DNA of 16,226 bases from Prevotella sp. (GTDB lineage Bacteria > Bacteroidota > Bacteroidia > Bacteroidales > Dysgonomonadaceae): positions 1 to 16,226 of the forward strand of contig JAISKQ010000204.1 of NCBI GenBank assembly GCA_031260865.1, in the 5' to 3' direction. Below the pieces are notes generated by a model. It did no database searches and was not told where the DNA came from. It worked only from the letters and a program-made list of their open reading frames with translations. The translations under genes were made by a program, and so were the position numbers. Shown here in pieces: positions 7,205-14,901 of this stretch. The stretch's first letter is position 1; each line of letters starts with the position of its first letter.

Positions 7205-9039
7205 TGTTTAATTTTGTTTATTGTACTTTCCATCTTGCCTATGGCTTCCACGGTGTTGTTATACAGGTCATCCATCGCGTGTCCTGATTCGGACGGGGCG
7301 TAACGGGCAAATTCACCGGTGTCGAGGATTTCTATAAATGTTCTGATAAGGCTTTCATCGACGCCATATTTTAGGAGTTCGGCTTCTATGTTTTCCCTGT
7401 TCAGGTCTGCTACCGGAATTGTCAGCTTATCGCTGAGGTATCCCCACACGGCGCGTAGTATTTCTTCGTAGAAACTGTCTTTTTTCTGGGTTTGCAAATA
7501 TTGTTTGGCAAGTTTCAGGCGTTTTGTCGCTACTTTATTCGCTTTCTTTGTCCGCGTCAGGGCGATGTCGGCGTTCGCTTTGATTTGCTTCCTGTATATG
7601 ATGGAGAAAGTGATAAACAATAGCAATGGTATTAAATACCAAAGGATGTATGGTAACGAGCCTACAAAGAAGTTTTTCGGGTCTTTAAACGAATAATCTC
7701 CGGTTTTGATATAACGAATGTCCTGATCCACTTCCAGCTCCTTTTGGTTCGAATAGCTGGTCGATACATTTTTTCCCGCGTTGGGATCTTTGTCCACATC
7801 AAGCTCGTACGACGGCGAAGATACGGTTTTATATGTATTTGTCTTGGTGTCGAAGTATGAAAATTCGATAGGTGGAATCGTGAATTTACCCGGATAACGG
7901 GGAATGAACATGTATTCTATTGATTTGGTTCCGGACAAACCGTTTTCGGTGATCTTATAATCGTTTTTCACCTGAGGGTCGTAAGTCTCGAAGTCCTTTG
8001 GAAATTTGACTTCAGGGTTTTTAATCAGTTTCAGGTTTCCCGTTCCGGTAATGTTCAGCTTGATGGTCACAGCATCGTTAGCCTTTATCTTTTGCGCCGT
8101 AATGGAAGGCGTGAACGTAAACGAGCCTACCGCGCCGGAAAAATTAGTTGGTTTGTCCTGAACAGGAAGAGGCGAAATATCGACGGTAACGGGACTTGTC
8201 CGCAGTACTTTTTTGGCTTCCGTCATCACATCCTGAGGGCCGAAGAATGTTTGTACTTTACGTCCCGAGGCAACCTCAAACACAATTTCCATCGTTCCCG
8301 AAGGGATTGTGATCTTACCCGAACGTTGAGGAAACAATAATGTTTTCTTCACATCCACAGCCATATAGTTCCTGCCTTTGTAATGTTCGGCGGTTAATTG
8401 TTGATTTGTCTGCATCTCAAAATCTTCGGTCATGAATCCTTCAAATTCGGGGAATTGTATTTTCCCTACATTCCGGATGTTCAATACCGTATAGAACCTG
8501 AATGTGACAACGACAGCTTCCTGCTCCTTGACTTTTGTCTTTGAGAATATAGCTCTGATGAAAGCGTCGTCGGGGCTTACATTTCCTCCGGTGGAAGATT
8601 GGGTTATGACTTGTGGCTGACGCCCGGGTTGTTGCGGCTGGGCGTTTTTGTCGGGTGGCAATACTTTGATTTGCGCTGTTCCCGATTTATAGTTGCGTCC
8701 ATTCACTTTTACCGTGGCGGCGGGTAAGGTAAATGTACCTTCGGCGTTTGCCATCAGGACGTATGTAAAAGTCATGTTACTCTCCGACGTCGTTTTACCA
8801 TTGATCGTTGACGAACTGTAAACCTGAGAAGTGGATGGACCGAACAACCTGTCGAAACCTTTTATATCGTCAGGGATCTGGATGTCGCTTCCTTCTCCTC
8901 CCGTTAAAATATATCGTAGCTGAATTTGAGCGCCTTTCACAGTGGAGGAAGGCGACTGAATGACAAAATTGACATTCTGAGCAGCTATTTCAGTTATACT
9001 AATGAGTAATAATATGAATAAAAAACAGTACTTCTTCAT
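7201..9039 (-). CDS. batD: BatD, full-length membrane-anchored beta-domain protein
   Basis: A 612-residue protein of usual BatD length. Residues 1-21 are a signal peptide (ending ITEIAAQ). A long periplasmic region of repeated Ig-like beta domains follows (about 22-440): domain one with GPSTSQVYSSS and the YKSGTAQIKVLPP end, domain two about 155-290, domain three about 305-415 (FIPRYPGKFTIPPIEFSYF). One membrane helix spans about 458-482 (YILWYLIPLLLFITFSIIY), and a basic, helical cytoplasmic tail about 483-612 contains EEILRAVWGYLSDKL and DTGEFARYAPSESG. It is thought to link the cytoplasmic MoxR/VWA side with the periplasm; the biochemical role is unproved. It starts 54 bp after the short BatD paralog and overlaps batE. 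Confidence 0.9.
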   Translation of the reverse strand: MKKYCFLFILLLISITEIAAQNVNFVIQSPSSTVKGAQIQLRYILTGGEGSDIQIPDDIKGFDRLFGPSTSQVYSSSTINGKTTSESNMTFTYVLMANAEGTFTLPAATVKVNGRNYKSGTAQIKVLPPDKNAQPQQPGRQPQVITQSSTGGNVSPDDAFIRAIFSKTKVKEQEAVVVTFRFYTVLNIRNVGKIQFPEFEGFMTEDFEMQTNQQLTAEHYKGRNYMAVDVKKTLLFPQRSGKITIPSGTMEIVFEVASGRKVQTFFGPQDVMTEAKKVLRTSPVTVDISPLPVQDKPTNFSGAVGSFTFTPSITAQKIKANDAVTIKLNITGTGNLKLIKNPEVKFPKDFETYDPQVKNDYKITENGLSGTKSIEYMFIPRYPGKFTIPPIEFSYFDTKTNTYKTVSSPSYELDVDKDPNAGKNVSTSYSNQKELEVDQDIRYIKTGDYSFKDPKNFFVGSLPYILWYLIPLLLFITFSIIYRKQIKANADIALTRTKKANKVATKRLKLAKQYLQTQKKDSFYEEILRAVWGYLSDKLTIPVADLNRENIEAELLKYGVDESLIRTFIEILDTGEFARYAPSESGHAMDDLYNNTVEAIGKMESTINKIKQ

Positions 9040-9074
9040 TACCCTCTAATCTATTTGTTTTCGGTTCTTTTTTG

Positions 9075-9109
9075 CAAAATTAATCTTTTTCCCTTATATC
9101 GCTTTCAAA
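9075..9109 (-). promoter_or_regulatory. Candidate internal promoter before full-length batD
   Basis: In the 54-bp gap before batD the minus strand shows TAATTTTG (9075-9082), a full match to TAnnTTTG. A TTTG (9106-9109, inside the end of the preceding gene) lies 23 bases further upstream, slightly longer than usual -33/-7 spacing. If real, it gives batD-batE an extra start independent of moxR. Confidence 0.35.
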
Positions 9110-9960
9110 TCATGTACACGTATTACGATCGAATCAATTTTTAATGTACGGGTACTTGTATTGACTTCATCATAGACATCCCCCCAAATATCTCTCATCT
9201 TACGACCTGTCGGCGCTGAATATTGTACTGTGACCGAGCCTTCAGGTATATTGATTTCACCTAATCGGCGGGGTTGCAATAGCAATTTTCGCAGTTCTAT
9301 GACTTTATATGTTCTATCATTTATTACCTTTTCCGAGAAGTTCTGACGCCGACGGGTTATATTACTGGTATAAAAATCGTCGGTCGCCGGAAAATCCGCG
9401 TCTTCGATATTCTGTATATCTTTTGTCGTATATAGCCTGTATGTGATTGTAATCGTGTCGGATAGGTTCATGCTTGTTTTTGACACCGATACTTTTATAA
9501 AAGCGTCAATGTCGTCGATTGCCGTCGTTTTTGTGTCATCCTTTGACTTTACGGTTATTTTGAAACTGTCCGGTTTGTATTTTTTTCCATTGATGATTGT
9601 TTCCGCCTGTGGCAAGGTGTAAATTCCTTTTTGTCCGGCTTTCAGTATATAGGTTGACGTTACAGAATAGGTTCGTGTTATTTTTCCTTTATCGGTTGTT
9701 GAAGAAACGGAAGTAGATACGGACGGTCCGTAAATGATTTCAAATCCCGGCATATTTTTTATTATGACAGGTTGTTCTTCTACATCCTTGTCACTTTCCA
9801 AAATGTAGGAAACTTTGAACTGCTCGCCGACAACAACGTTTTCCGGCGCTTGTATGACAACTTTCGTTTCCTGTCCCATTGCCAATAAATTAAATGCAAT
9901 CAGGCAGAAAGCAACTATAAATGATTTATGTAATGAAAGAAAATTACCTCTTATAGTCAT
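9094..9960 (-). CDS. Short BatD paralog lacking membrane anchor
   Basis: A 288-residue protein with a signal peptide (about 1-30, ending NLLAMGQ) followed only by BatD-type beta domains one and two. It keeps the same landmarks as the full-length BatD encoded next: E-T-K-V-V-I-Q-A-P at the mature start, GFEIIYGPSVSTSVSSTT, YSVTSTYILKAGQKGIYTLP, DDIDAFIKVSVSKT, ELRKLLLQPRRLGEINIPEG and PTGRKM. It stops about where BatD domain three begins, so it has no third domain, membrane helix or cytoplasmic tail and is predicted to be free in the periplasm. It is not a simple nonsense truncation: the signal peptide and frame are intact, and the start shares one base with the batC stop (TAATG). It probably arose by duplication and is translated in the operon. 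It may cap or compete with BatD in the complex (inference). Confidence 0.8.
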   Translation of the reverse strand: MTIRGNFLSLHKSFIVAFCLIAFNLLAMGQETKVVIQAPENVVVGEQFKVSYILESDKDVEEQPVIIKNMPGFEIIYGPSVSTSVSSTTDKGKITRTYSVTSTYILKAGQKGIYTLPQAETIINGKKYKPDSFKITVKSKDDTKTTAIDDIDAFIKVSVSKTSMNLSDTITITYRLYTTKDIQNIEDADFPATDDFYTSNITRRRQNFSEKVINDRTYKVIELRKLLLQPRRLGEINIPEGSVTVQYSAPTGRKMRDIWGDVYDEVNTSTRTLKIDSIVIRVHDLKAI

Positions 9961-10745
9961 TACCAGTCTTTGTTTTGTTTTCTATTATCTTCGTTTTTGC
10001 GTTTACGTTCCTGAAGTTTAGTCTGTTTCACCCGTTCCTGAGTGTCTTTTTCGTCCTGTTCCAGCGCTTGCAGAATCTGCTGCATATTGTCTTGTGACAT
10101 CTGATTCTGATTTTGTTGATCCTTTTGGTCTTGTTTAGGGTCTTTGTTCTGATCCTTGTTTTGATCTTTATTTTGATCCTTGTTCTGGTCTTTGTTTTTA
10201 TCTTTATTTTTGTCTTTGTTCTGGTCTTCTTGATCTTTTATCATCTTCTGAACGACAGCAAGGTTGTAGCGGGTCTCATCATCTTTCGGATTCAGGCGTA
10301 ACGCGTTTTTATAAGCATCCATTGACTGCTTCAGATTATCAGCCTGTTGTTGTTGAGGTTGTTCGGGCTGTTGTCCTTGAGGTATGGGCATTTGCTGTCC
10401 CTGACCTTTTTCATTCGCTTTCTTTTTCAGGAATGTATTGCCCATATTGCTCCACGCGGCGCTCATTTTCGAAGGGTCTTCGTTTTCTAAAGCCAGGTAA
10501 TGTTGATATTCCTTAAGGGCATCATCCCATCGTTGTTGTCGATAATAGGTATTGGCAAGGTTGAAAGAAGCTTCTTTTGACCCCGCGTTCTCCTTTACCG
10601 CTTTATTATATTCCGCTTCCGCCGCTCCATACCGTTGTTCTTTATACGCTTTGTTTCCCGAACGGATCGATTTGCGTACTTCTTTTTGGGCGGATAGGCT
10701 TATTGTTATTAAAGTAAATACTATTATAAATATTATTTTCTTCAT
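9960..10745 (-). CDS. batC: BatC: periplasmic TPR protein with Asp-Gln-Asn-Lys repeat
   Basis: A 261-residue protein with a signal peptide (1-20, ending ITISLSAQ). TPR helices lie at about 25-85 (NKAYKEQRYGAAEAEYNKAV, EASFNLANTYYRQQRWDDALKEYQHYLAL) and a partly separated TPR at about 92-168 (SNMGNTFL ... QSMDAYKNALRLNPKDDETRYNLAVVQKM). A Gln/Pro-rich linker interrupts the TPRs at about 115-135. A highly charged tail follows, with seven four-residue units of the type DQNK or DKNK at residues 174-201. The tail is probably disordered. BatC proteins are taken to be periplasmic partners of BatB and BatD. The stop codon shares a base with the next ATG, suggesting coupled translation. Confidence 0.87.
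   Translation of the reverse strand: MKKIIFIIVFTLITISLSAQKEVRKSIRSGNKAYKEQRYGAAEAEYNKAVKENAGSKEASFNLANTYYRQQRWDDALKEYQHYLALENEDPSKMSAAWSNMGNTFLKKKANEKGQGQQMPIPQGQQPEQPQQQQADNLKQSMDAYKNALRLNPKDDETRYNLAVVQKMIKDQEDQNKDKNKDKNKDQNKDQNKDQNKDQNKDPKQDQKDQQNQNQMSQDNMQQILQALEQDEKDTQERVKQTKLQERKRKNEDNRKQNKDW
10143..10226 (-). repeat. Seven-unit 12-bp coding repeat inside batC
   Basis: Seven imperfect 12-bp units encode (D-Q/K-N-K) seven times, residues 174-201 of BatC. The unit length is a multiple of three, so gain or loss of units would change only protein length. The four DQNK units and two DKNK units vary mostly at wobble and one coding position. Confidence 0.8.
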
Positions 10746-10755
10746 TTTTTATATT

Positions 10756-10818
10756 AGTTACTACGAGTTACAAATTATTCTTTTATTCATAATTGGCTTC
10801 GCCGTTGTTTCATAATTC
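10756..10818. repeat. Degenerate heptamer-type intergenic repeat between batB and batC
   Basis: The 73-bp batB-batC gap contains AGTTACTACGAGTTAC (10756-10771) followed by two TTCATAATT strings (10785-10793 and 10809-10817), a broken copy of the same words that are regular in the gap at 13941-14007. No gene or clear promoter is visible in it; a partial TA-N-TTTG on the minus strand is too weak to call. Confidence 0.4.
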
Positions 10819-11850
10819 TTATTTAAACAATCTGATGTTTTTGAATATTCTGTTTTTCTTATCGAATATACACACATCTAAAATAAGCAGTATCAACATA
10901 AGCCATGCGAAAATTTGAAATTTTTCGTCATATTCGGAATAGGCGATACCATCTATTTCTTTTTTCTGGAGCTTATCAAGTTCAGCCTGTAAACTTTTCA
11001 GCGCGCTGTTGGAGTTATCGGCATGAGCGTATAGTCCTTTGCCAGCTTTGGCTATTTGGCGGCACATTTCTTCGTTGAGTTTTGTCACCACCGGTTGTCC
11101 CTGCGTGTCTCTTTTTACACCCAGCGTCCCTTCTTCGTATGCCGGAATCATGGAGCCTTCTAATGTACCGATGCCCACCACGTTGATATGCACACCCTTT
11201 TCGGCGGCGCGCGCGGCGGCTTCTTCGGCATTTCCTTCATGACCTTCTCCGTCCGTAATCAGCACAATGGCTTTGTCTATATTCTCATCGTTCGAGAAAC
11301 AGCTCATGCCGACGTCGATCGCGCTGCCGATGGCGGTTCCTTGAACAGGGACGAGGCTCGGGTCTATTGTTTCCAAAAACAATTTTGCAGACTGGTTGTC
11401 CGGGGTTAAAGGTAATTGAATAAAGGCTTCTCCCGCGAAAACGACAATCGCTACTTTGTCATTCTTTCGTTCGTCGATGATGCGGGTTAGAATTTGTTTG
11501 GCTTTAGTCAGGCGGCTTGGCTTTATATCTTCCGCCATCATCGAATTGGAAACGTCGATGGCGATTACCAGCTCTATTCCTTTTTTATCCACCTTTTCCA
11601 CTTTTGTTCCAAATTGCGGACGAGCCAGCACAATGATACCGGCGCCGATGATAACCATTGTTATCCAAAACTTCAAGTATGAGCGTTTCAGGGATAATTC
11701 CGGCATCATTTTTTTTACTAACGCCAATGTTCCCAGTTTCTCCACACTCTTGCGCTTAGCGATATTCAGAATGATGAAACCGATGATAAACAAAGGTATG
11801 GTGAAAAATAAATATAGAAATTCCGGATTTGCAAATTTAAATACATTCAT
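10819..11850 (-). CDS. batB: BatB: membrane VWA-domain protein
   Basis: A 343-residue protein with two N-terminal membrane helices (about 10-30 and 60-77), a von Willebrand factor A domain (about 92-290) and a C-terminal membrane helix (about 311-328). The metal-ion-dependent adhesion site is complete: D99-x-S101-x-S103 (IDVSNSMMAEDIKPSR), Thr172 in GTAIGSAID and Asp200 in TDGEGHEGN. The signature LARPQFGTKVEKV before the VWA domain is shared with BatA. VWA domains bind protein ligands through the metal ion and pair with MoxR ATPases. It starts 24 bp downstream of batA and is followed by the batC gap with a repeat. Confidence 0.9.
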   Translation of the reverse strand: MNVFKFANPEFLYLFFTIPLFIIGFIILNIAKRKSVEKLGTLALVKKMMPELSLKRSYLKFWITMVIIGAGIIVLARPQFGTKVEKVDKKGIELVIAIDVSNSMMAEDIKPSRLTKAKQILTRIIDERKNDKVAIVVFAGEAFIQLPLTPDNQSAKLFLETIDPSLVPVQGTAIGSAIDVGMSCFSNDENIDKAIVLITDGEGHEGNAEEAAARAAEKGVHINVVGIGTLEGSMIPAYEEGTLGVKRDTQGQPVVTKLNEEMCRQIAKAGKGLYAHADNSNSALKSLQAELDKLQKKEIDGIAYSEYDEKFQIFAWLMLILLILDVCIFDKKNRIFKNIRLFK

Positions 11851-11874
11851 AATTTTTATACTGACACTTTATGT

Positions 11875-12858
11875 TTATGGAATGTTTCTTAACCATGTAC
11901 GGCGAAGGATTATTTCAAATCCTACCAAAGCCAGAGCTATAATCGCGAAAGGCAGGTAAAGCTCTTTTTTCTTTGTTACAGTGTTGACGCTTATATGGGA
12001 TTTTTCCATTTGATCTATTTCATCGTATATACCGCCCAAACTGGTATTGTCCGTCGCCCTGAAATAGGTTCCTCCCGTGATAGAAGCTATTTCGGTAAGC
12101 GTTCGTTCGTCAAAGTCTCCCGACACGTTCATGGTTTGCATGCCATAAGGGGTCATTATGCGGGCTACCGATGTTCCCCGCGAGCCGATACCGATTGTAT
12201 ATACGCGTATTCCGTACGAAGCCGCCAATTCCGCGGCTGTTAACGGCGCTATTTGTCCCGCGTTGTTCGACCCGTCGGTGAGCAGGATGACCACACGCGA
12301 TTTGGATTCGCTGTTTTTCAGCCTGTTTACCGAGTTTGCCAGTCCTAAGCCGATTGCCGTACCGTCGGTTACCATCCCAAACTTTACTTCGCTCAGCAGG
12401 TTGAGGAGTACGCGGTGGTCGGTTGTAAGGGGACACTGCGTAAAGCTTTCACTCCCAAATATAACAAGTCCGATGCGGTCGCTTCTACGGTCGTTGATAA
12501 ATTCAGCCGCCACTTTCTTCGCCGCGTCCAATCGGGTGGGAGAGAAGTCATTTGCCATCATTGTACCCGATATATCCAGCGCCATGACAATGTCGATACC
12601 TTCGGAGTTGGAAATGTCGGAAGAGTTTACGCTCTGAGGTCTTGCCAATACGATTATAACCAAAGCGATGGCGATTAATCGGAACAAGAAGGGCAGATGA
12701 CGCGCATATACCCTGATGGTGGAGGGCGCTTTTTCGAATGCATAGCTAGAAGACAACTTGAATGTAGCCTGCATTTTCCGTAGCTTAAAGATATACCATG
12801 CTATAAGCGGTATAAGCAATAAGAGTAAGTATAAATAATTCGGATTAGCATATTCCAT
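11875..12858 (-). CDS. batA: BatA: membrane VWA-domain protein
   Basis: A 327-residue paralog of BatB with the same layout: membrane helices at about 8-26 and 55-73, a VWA domain at about 87-285 and a C-terminal helix at about 300-318. The metal site is intact: D95-x-S97-G-T99 (ALDISGTMMANDFSPTR), Thr167 (DGTAIGLGLANSV) and Asp195 (LTDGSNNAG). The YANPNYLYLLLLLIP start and the RLIAIALVIIVLARPQSVNS stretch are typical of Bacteroides BatA. It is assigned BatA rather than BatB by order, as the first of the two VWA genes, and by the shorter DISGTM MIDAS. It lies 12 bp after the BatD-like gene, so the genes are almost certainly co-transcribed. Confidence 0.9.
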   Translation of the reverse strand: MEYANPNYLYLLLLLIPLIAWYIFKLRKMQATFKLSSSYAFEKAPSTIRVYARHLPFLFRLIAIALVIIVLARPQSVNSSDISNSEGIDIVMALDISGTMMANDFSPTRLDAAKKVAAEFINDRRSDRIGLVIFGSESFTQCPLTTDHRVLLNLLSEVKFGMVTDGTAIGLGLANSVNRLKNSESKSRVVILLTDGSNNAGQIAPLTAAELAASYGIRVYTIGIGSRGTSVARIMTPYGMQTMNVSGDFDERTLTEIASITGGTYFRATDNTSLGGIYDEIDQMEKSHISVNTVTKKKELYLPFAIIALALVGFEIILRRTWLRNIP

Positions 12859-12870
12859 TTTTGTATTCTT

Positions 12871-13935
12871 TTAGCTTTGTTTTTTATTTAGGTTTATATT
12901 GTTTCCTTTATTCTTTGCCGACGCGTTATCAGACGAATCGCCTTTTTGTTCTTCAAGGCTAGGGCGTTCTTCTATCTTTGTTTGATTGACGAACAAGAAC
13001 GCGTTCATCAGACTGAGGTCGTTCTCATCCGCAAACGGTGTGTATTTTGCAAATTTGACCAAGTCGGCAAGCTTTAGTATTTGTTCCAGCCCATCTGTCG
13101 CCGACCTTGTGTCCGTCGCCAGATGTACTGCCGCGACAATATCTTCGGAAACCATTTCGGGCGCGTCGATATTGAATCGGCGATCGATATATTTACGAAG
13201 AATATCAGTCAGAGTAGTGTAGTACTCTTTCTCCATGCCTTTTTGCCATAATTTCGATTCTTTGAGCTTATCCAGTCCTTGCAACGCCTCTACATGCGGC
13301 GGCAAGATAATTTTCGGCGTGAAATAATATCCTTTTTTCTTCTTTCTTAAAATGAAATATATAGCGATTGCTACTAATACCAAAATAAGGAGTGCAATCA
13401 ACGGGATATACAAATATTCTAAGAAGTCTTGCCATACAAATGGTGGCTTTTGGATATCCTTGATGTCGTTTATCTGTAATTTTTCAAAGTCGATGGAATC
13501 TGTCTGGTGGTTTTTCAGCATTTCCAGATACGCTAATGTAGAGTCCGATAGTTGCGGGGCGGAAACTTTCAATCCGAAATCATTTGTCCGCAAGGTATCC
13601 ATACCGTCCACAACCTCCATATAAGGAATATGATAAAGCGTGGAGTCGAATGAGGTGACAACATACTTTTGGCTGATCGTCATTACTTCCGTCATTACGG
13701 TATCAGGCTTTAGCATAAGCAGCACTTCCACACCTTGTATAAGTGTGTCCTGATAAACGGGAAACAGTATGTTGTGCCCTTTGGGAGCAATAACTTCCAC
13801 ATCGATGACCGCCTGTTCGCCAATCAGTATATCGGAAGGCTGTATTGTCGCCCTTACCGTGGACTTCTGCGCACGGATGGAAATGCCAAAGCCGCAGAGT
13901 AAACAGAATAATAGTATAGTTCTAAATTTCAACAT
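12871..13935 (-). CDS. BatD-related single-pass membrane protein of the Bat operon (DUF4381-like tail)
   Basis: A 354-residue protein with a signal peptide (1-23, ending SIRAQ), one periplasmic beta domain (about 24-126, TVRATIQPSDILIGEQAVIDVEV), a linker, one membrane helix (about 173-196, PLIALLILVLVAIAIYFIL), a KKKK stop-transfer and a cytoplasmic helical domain (about 208-318). The cytoplasmic part resembles the tail of BatD and DUF4381: EYYTTLTDILRKYIDRRF with DLVKFAKYTPFADEND matches BatD EEILRAVWGYLSDKL with TGEFARYAPSES. The last 35 residues are charged and probably disordered. A gene of this type normally sits between DUF58 and batA in Bacteroidales bat operons and usually has no name. 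It probably joins the MoxR/VWA partners to the periplasmic domain. Confidence 0.8.
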   Translation of the reverse strand: MLKFRTILLFCLLCGFGISIRAQKSTVRATIQPSDILIGEQAVIDVEVIAPKGHNILFPVYQDTLIQGVEVLLMLKPDTVMTEVMTISQKYVVTSFDSTLYHIPYMEVVDGMDTLRTNDFGLKVSAPQLSDSTLAYLEMLKNHQTDSIDFEKLQINDIKDIQKPPFVWQDFLEYLYIPLIALLILVLVAIAIYFILRKKKKGYYFTPKIILPPHVEALQGLDKLKESKLWQKGMEKEYYTTLTDILRKYIDRRFNIDAPEMVSEDIVAAVHLATDTRSATDGLEQILKLADLVKFAKYTPFADENDLSLMNAFLFVNQTKIEERPSLEEQKGDSSDNASAKNKGNNINLNKKQS

Positions 13936-13940
13936 ATTTT

Positions 13941-14007
13941 AGTTACGAGTTGCAAGTTACGGGTTACGAGTTTTTGATAACCCGTAATTCATAATTCTTC
14001 ATTCATA
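13941..14007. repeat. Heptanucleotide repeat with inverted repeat between DUF58 and the BatD-like gene
   Basis: Four adjoining heptamers, AGTTACG, AGTTGCA, AGTTACG, GGTTACG (13941-13968), are followed by a second family, ATTCATA, ATTCTTC, ATTCATA (13987-14007). The two halves are joined by a perfect 9-bp inverted repeat, TTACGGGTT (13957-13965) and AACCCGTAA (13979-13987), with a 13-base loop. The whole element fills most of an 81-bp gap inside an operon. It may form a hairpin in the mRNA. Confidence 0.7.
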
Positions 14008-14016
14008 AATCCTTAC

Positions 14017-14901
14017 TTAGCTTCTCTTCTTAAATAAAGCCAGCAATGCTTTTACATAATCTTCATCTGTACGAACCGAAACGCTATCCACCTTGCTGCG
14101 GTTGAAGGATGTCTGCATATTTTGCTGTTGTTTTTGCCACCAGTCTTTATATGTCTGACGTATTCTGCGCGAAGAGGTATCGACCCATCGTACAGCTCCT
14201 GTTTCCGCGTCCTGTATTTTCATCAAGCCTACATTCGGCAATTGGGTTTCGAGGTCGTCATATACCTGCAATGCCACAACGTCGTGTTTGCGGTTCGCTA
14301 TTGTCAACGCGTTGTCGTAGTCCTCCATCTCTATAAAGTCGGAAATCATAAATGTAGTGCATCGTTTTTTGATTACATTGGTGAGGTATTTCAGCGCCAT
14401 TCCGATGTCGGTTTTTGGGCTTTCCGCCTCGAAGTTTATCAGTTCGCGGATGATATACAATATATGTTTCTTTCCTTTCTTGGGCGGGATGAATTTTTCT
14501 ATCTTGTCGGAAAAGAAGATTACGCCGATTTTATCGTTATTCTGTATGGCTGAGAATGCCAGCGTGGCGGCCATTTCAGTTACAATATCACGTTTCATGG
14601 AATGGCGTGTTCCAAAATCCTGACTGGCTGACACATCAACCAGCAACATAACCGTAAGCTCCCGTTCTTCTTCAAACACCTTGACAAAAGGTTTGTTGTA
14701 ACGGGCTGTCACATTCCAGTCAATATCGCGTATATCGTCGCCATATTGATATTCCCGCACTTCGGAAAAAGCCATCCCTCTACCTTTGAACGCAGAGTGG
14801 TATTGCCCCGCGAAAATGTTACGTGACAATCCGCGGGTCTTTATCTCAATTTGGCGTACTTTTTTTAATAATTCGCTTGTTTCCAATGTTAAATCAGTCA
14901 A
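14017..14901 (-). CDS. DUF58 protein with VWA-like fold, TTG start
   Basis: A 294-residue protein, predicted cytosolic. The DUF58 core reads FAGQYHSAFKGRGMAFSEVREYQYGDDIRDIDWNVTAR (30-67), and a VWA-like domain (about 82-290) keeps a metal-site pattern: D89-x-S91-x-S93 (LLVDVSASQDFG), Thr164 and Asp188 (FMISDF). DUF58 proteins follow moxR in most genomes and are thought to be a MoxR client or adaptor. No in-frame ATG exists upstream of residue 43: an in-frame TGA stop lies two codons before the TTG at 14899-14901. The likely start is that TTG (M-T-D-L-T-L-E-T-S-E), five codons before a second possible TTG at 14884-14886. The first TTG lies inside the CAGTCAA heptamer array. No strong Shine-Dalgarno site is visible. 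Confidence 0.88.
   Translation of the reverse strand: MTDLTLETSELLKKVRQIEIKTRGLSRNIFAGQYHSAFKGRGMAFSEVREYQYGDDIRDIDWNVTARYNKPFVKVFEEERELTVMLLVDVSASQDFGTRHSMKRDIVTEMAATLAFSAIQNNDKIGVIFFSDKIEKFIPPKKGKKHILYIIRELINFEAESPKTDIGMALKYLTNVIKKRCTTFMISDFIEMEDYDNALTIANRKHDVVALQVYDDLETQLPNVGLMKIQDAETGAVRWVDTSSRRIRQTYKDWWQKQQQNMQTSFNRSKVDSVSVRTDEDYVKALLALFKKRS

Noticed and set aside
9094..9960. Interpretation of the short BatD paralog as a frameshifted pseudogene joined to batD
   Set aside because: It has its own signal peptide and stop, and full-length batD begins afresh with a separate signal peptide, so the two are distinct genes, not one broken gene.
10113..10301. Very hydrophobic 62-codon + strand frame that looks like a membrane peptide
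   Set aside because: The hydrophobic pattern is the reverse complement of the DQNK/DKNK repeat of batC and is an artefact of that repeat.
11456..11959. 167-codon open frame on the + strand
   Set aside because: It lies antisense to batA/batB, whose VWA motifs and membrane helices are clear. Its translation shows no recognisable domain, so it is a shadow frame.
12158..12637. 159-codon open frame on the + strand
   Set aside because: It is fully antisense to the conserved VWA region of batA, with no start-site context or motif of its own.
14122..14553. 143-codon open frame on the + strand
   Set aside because: It is antisense to the DUF58 gene, whose core motifs are conserved; no independent support.
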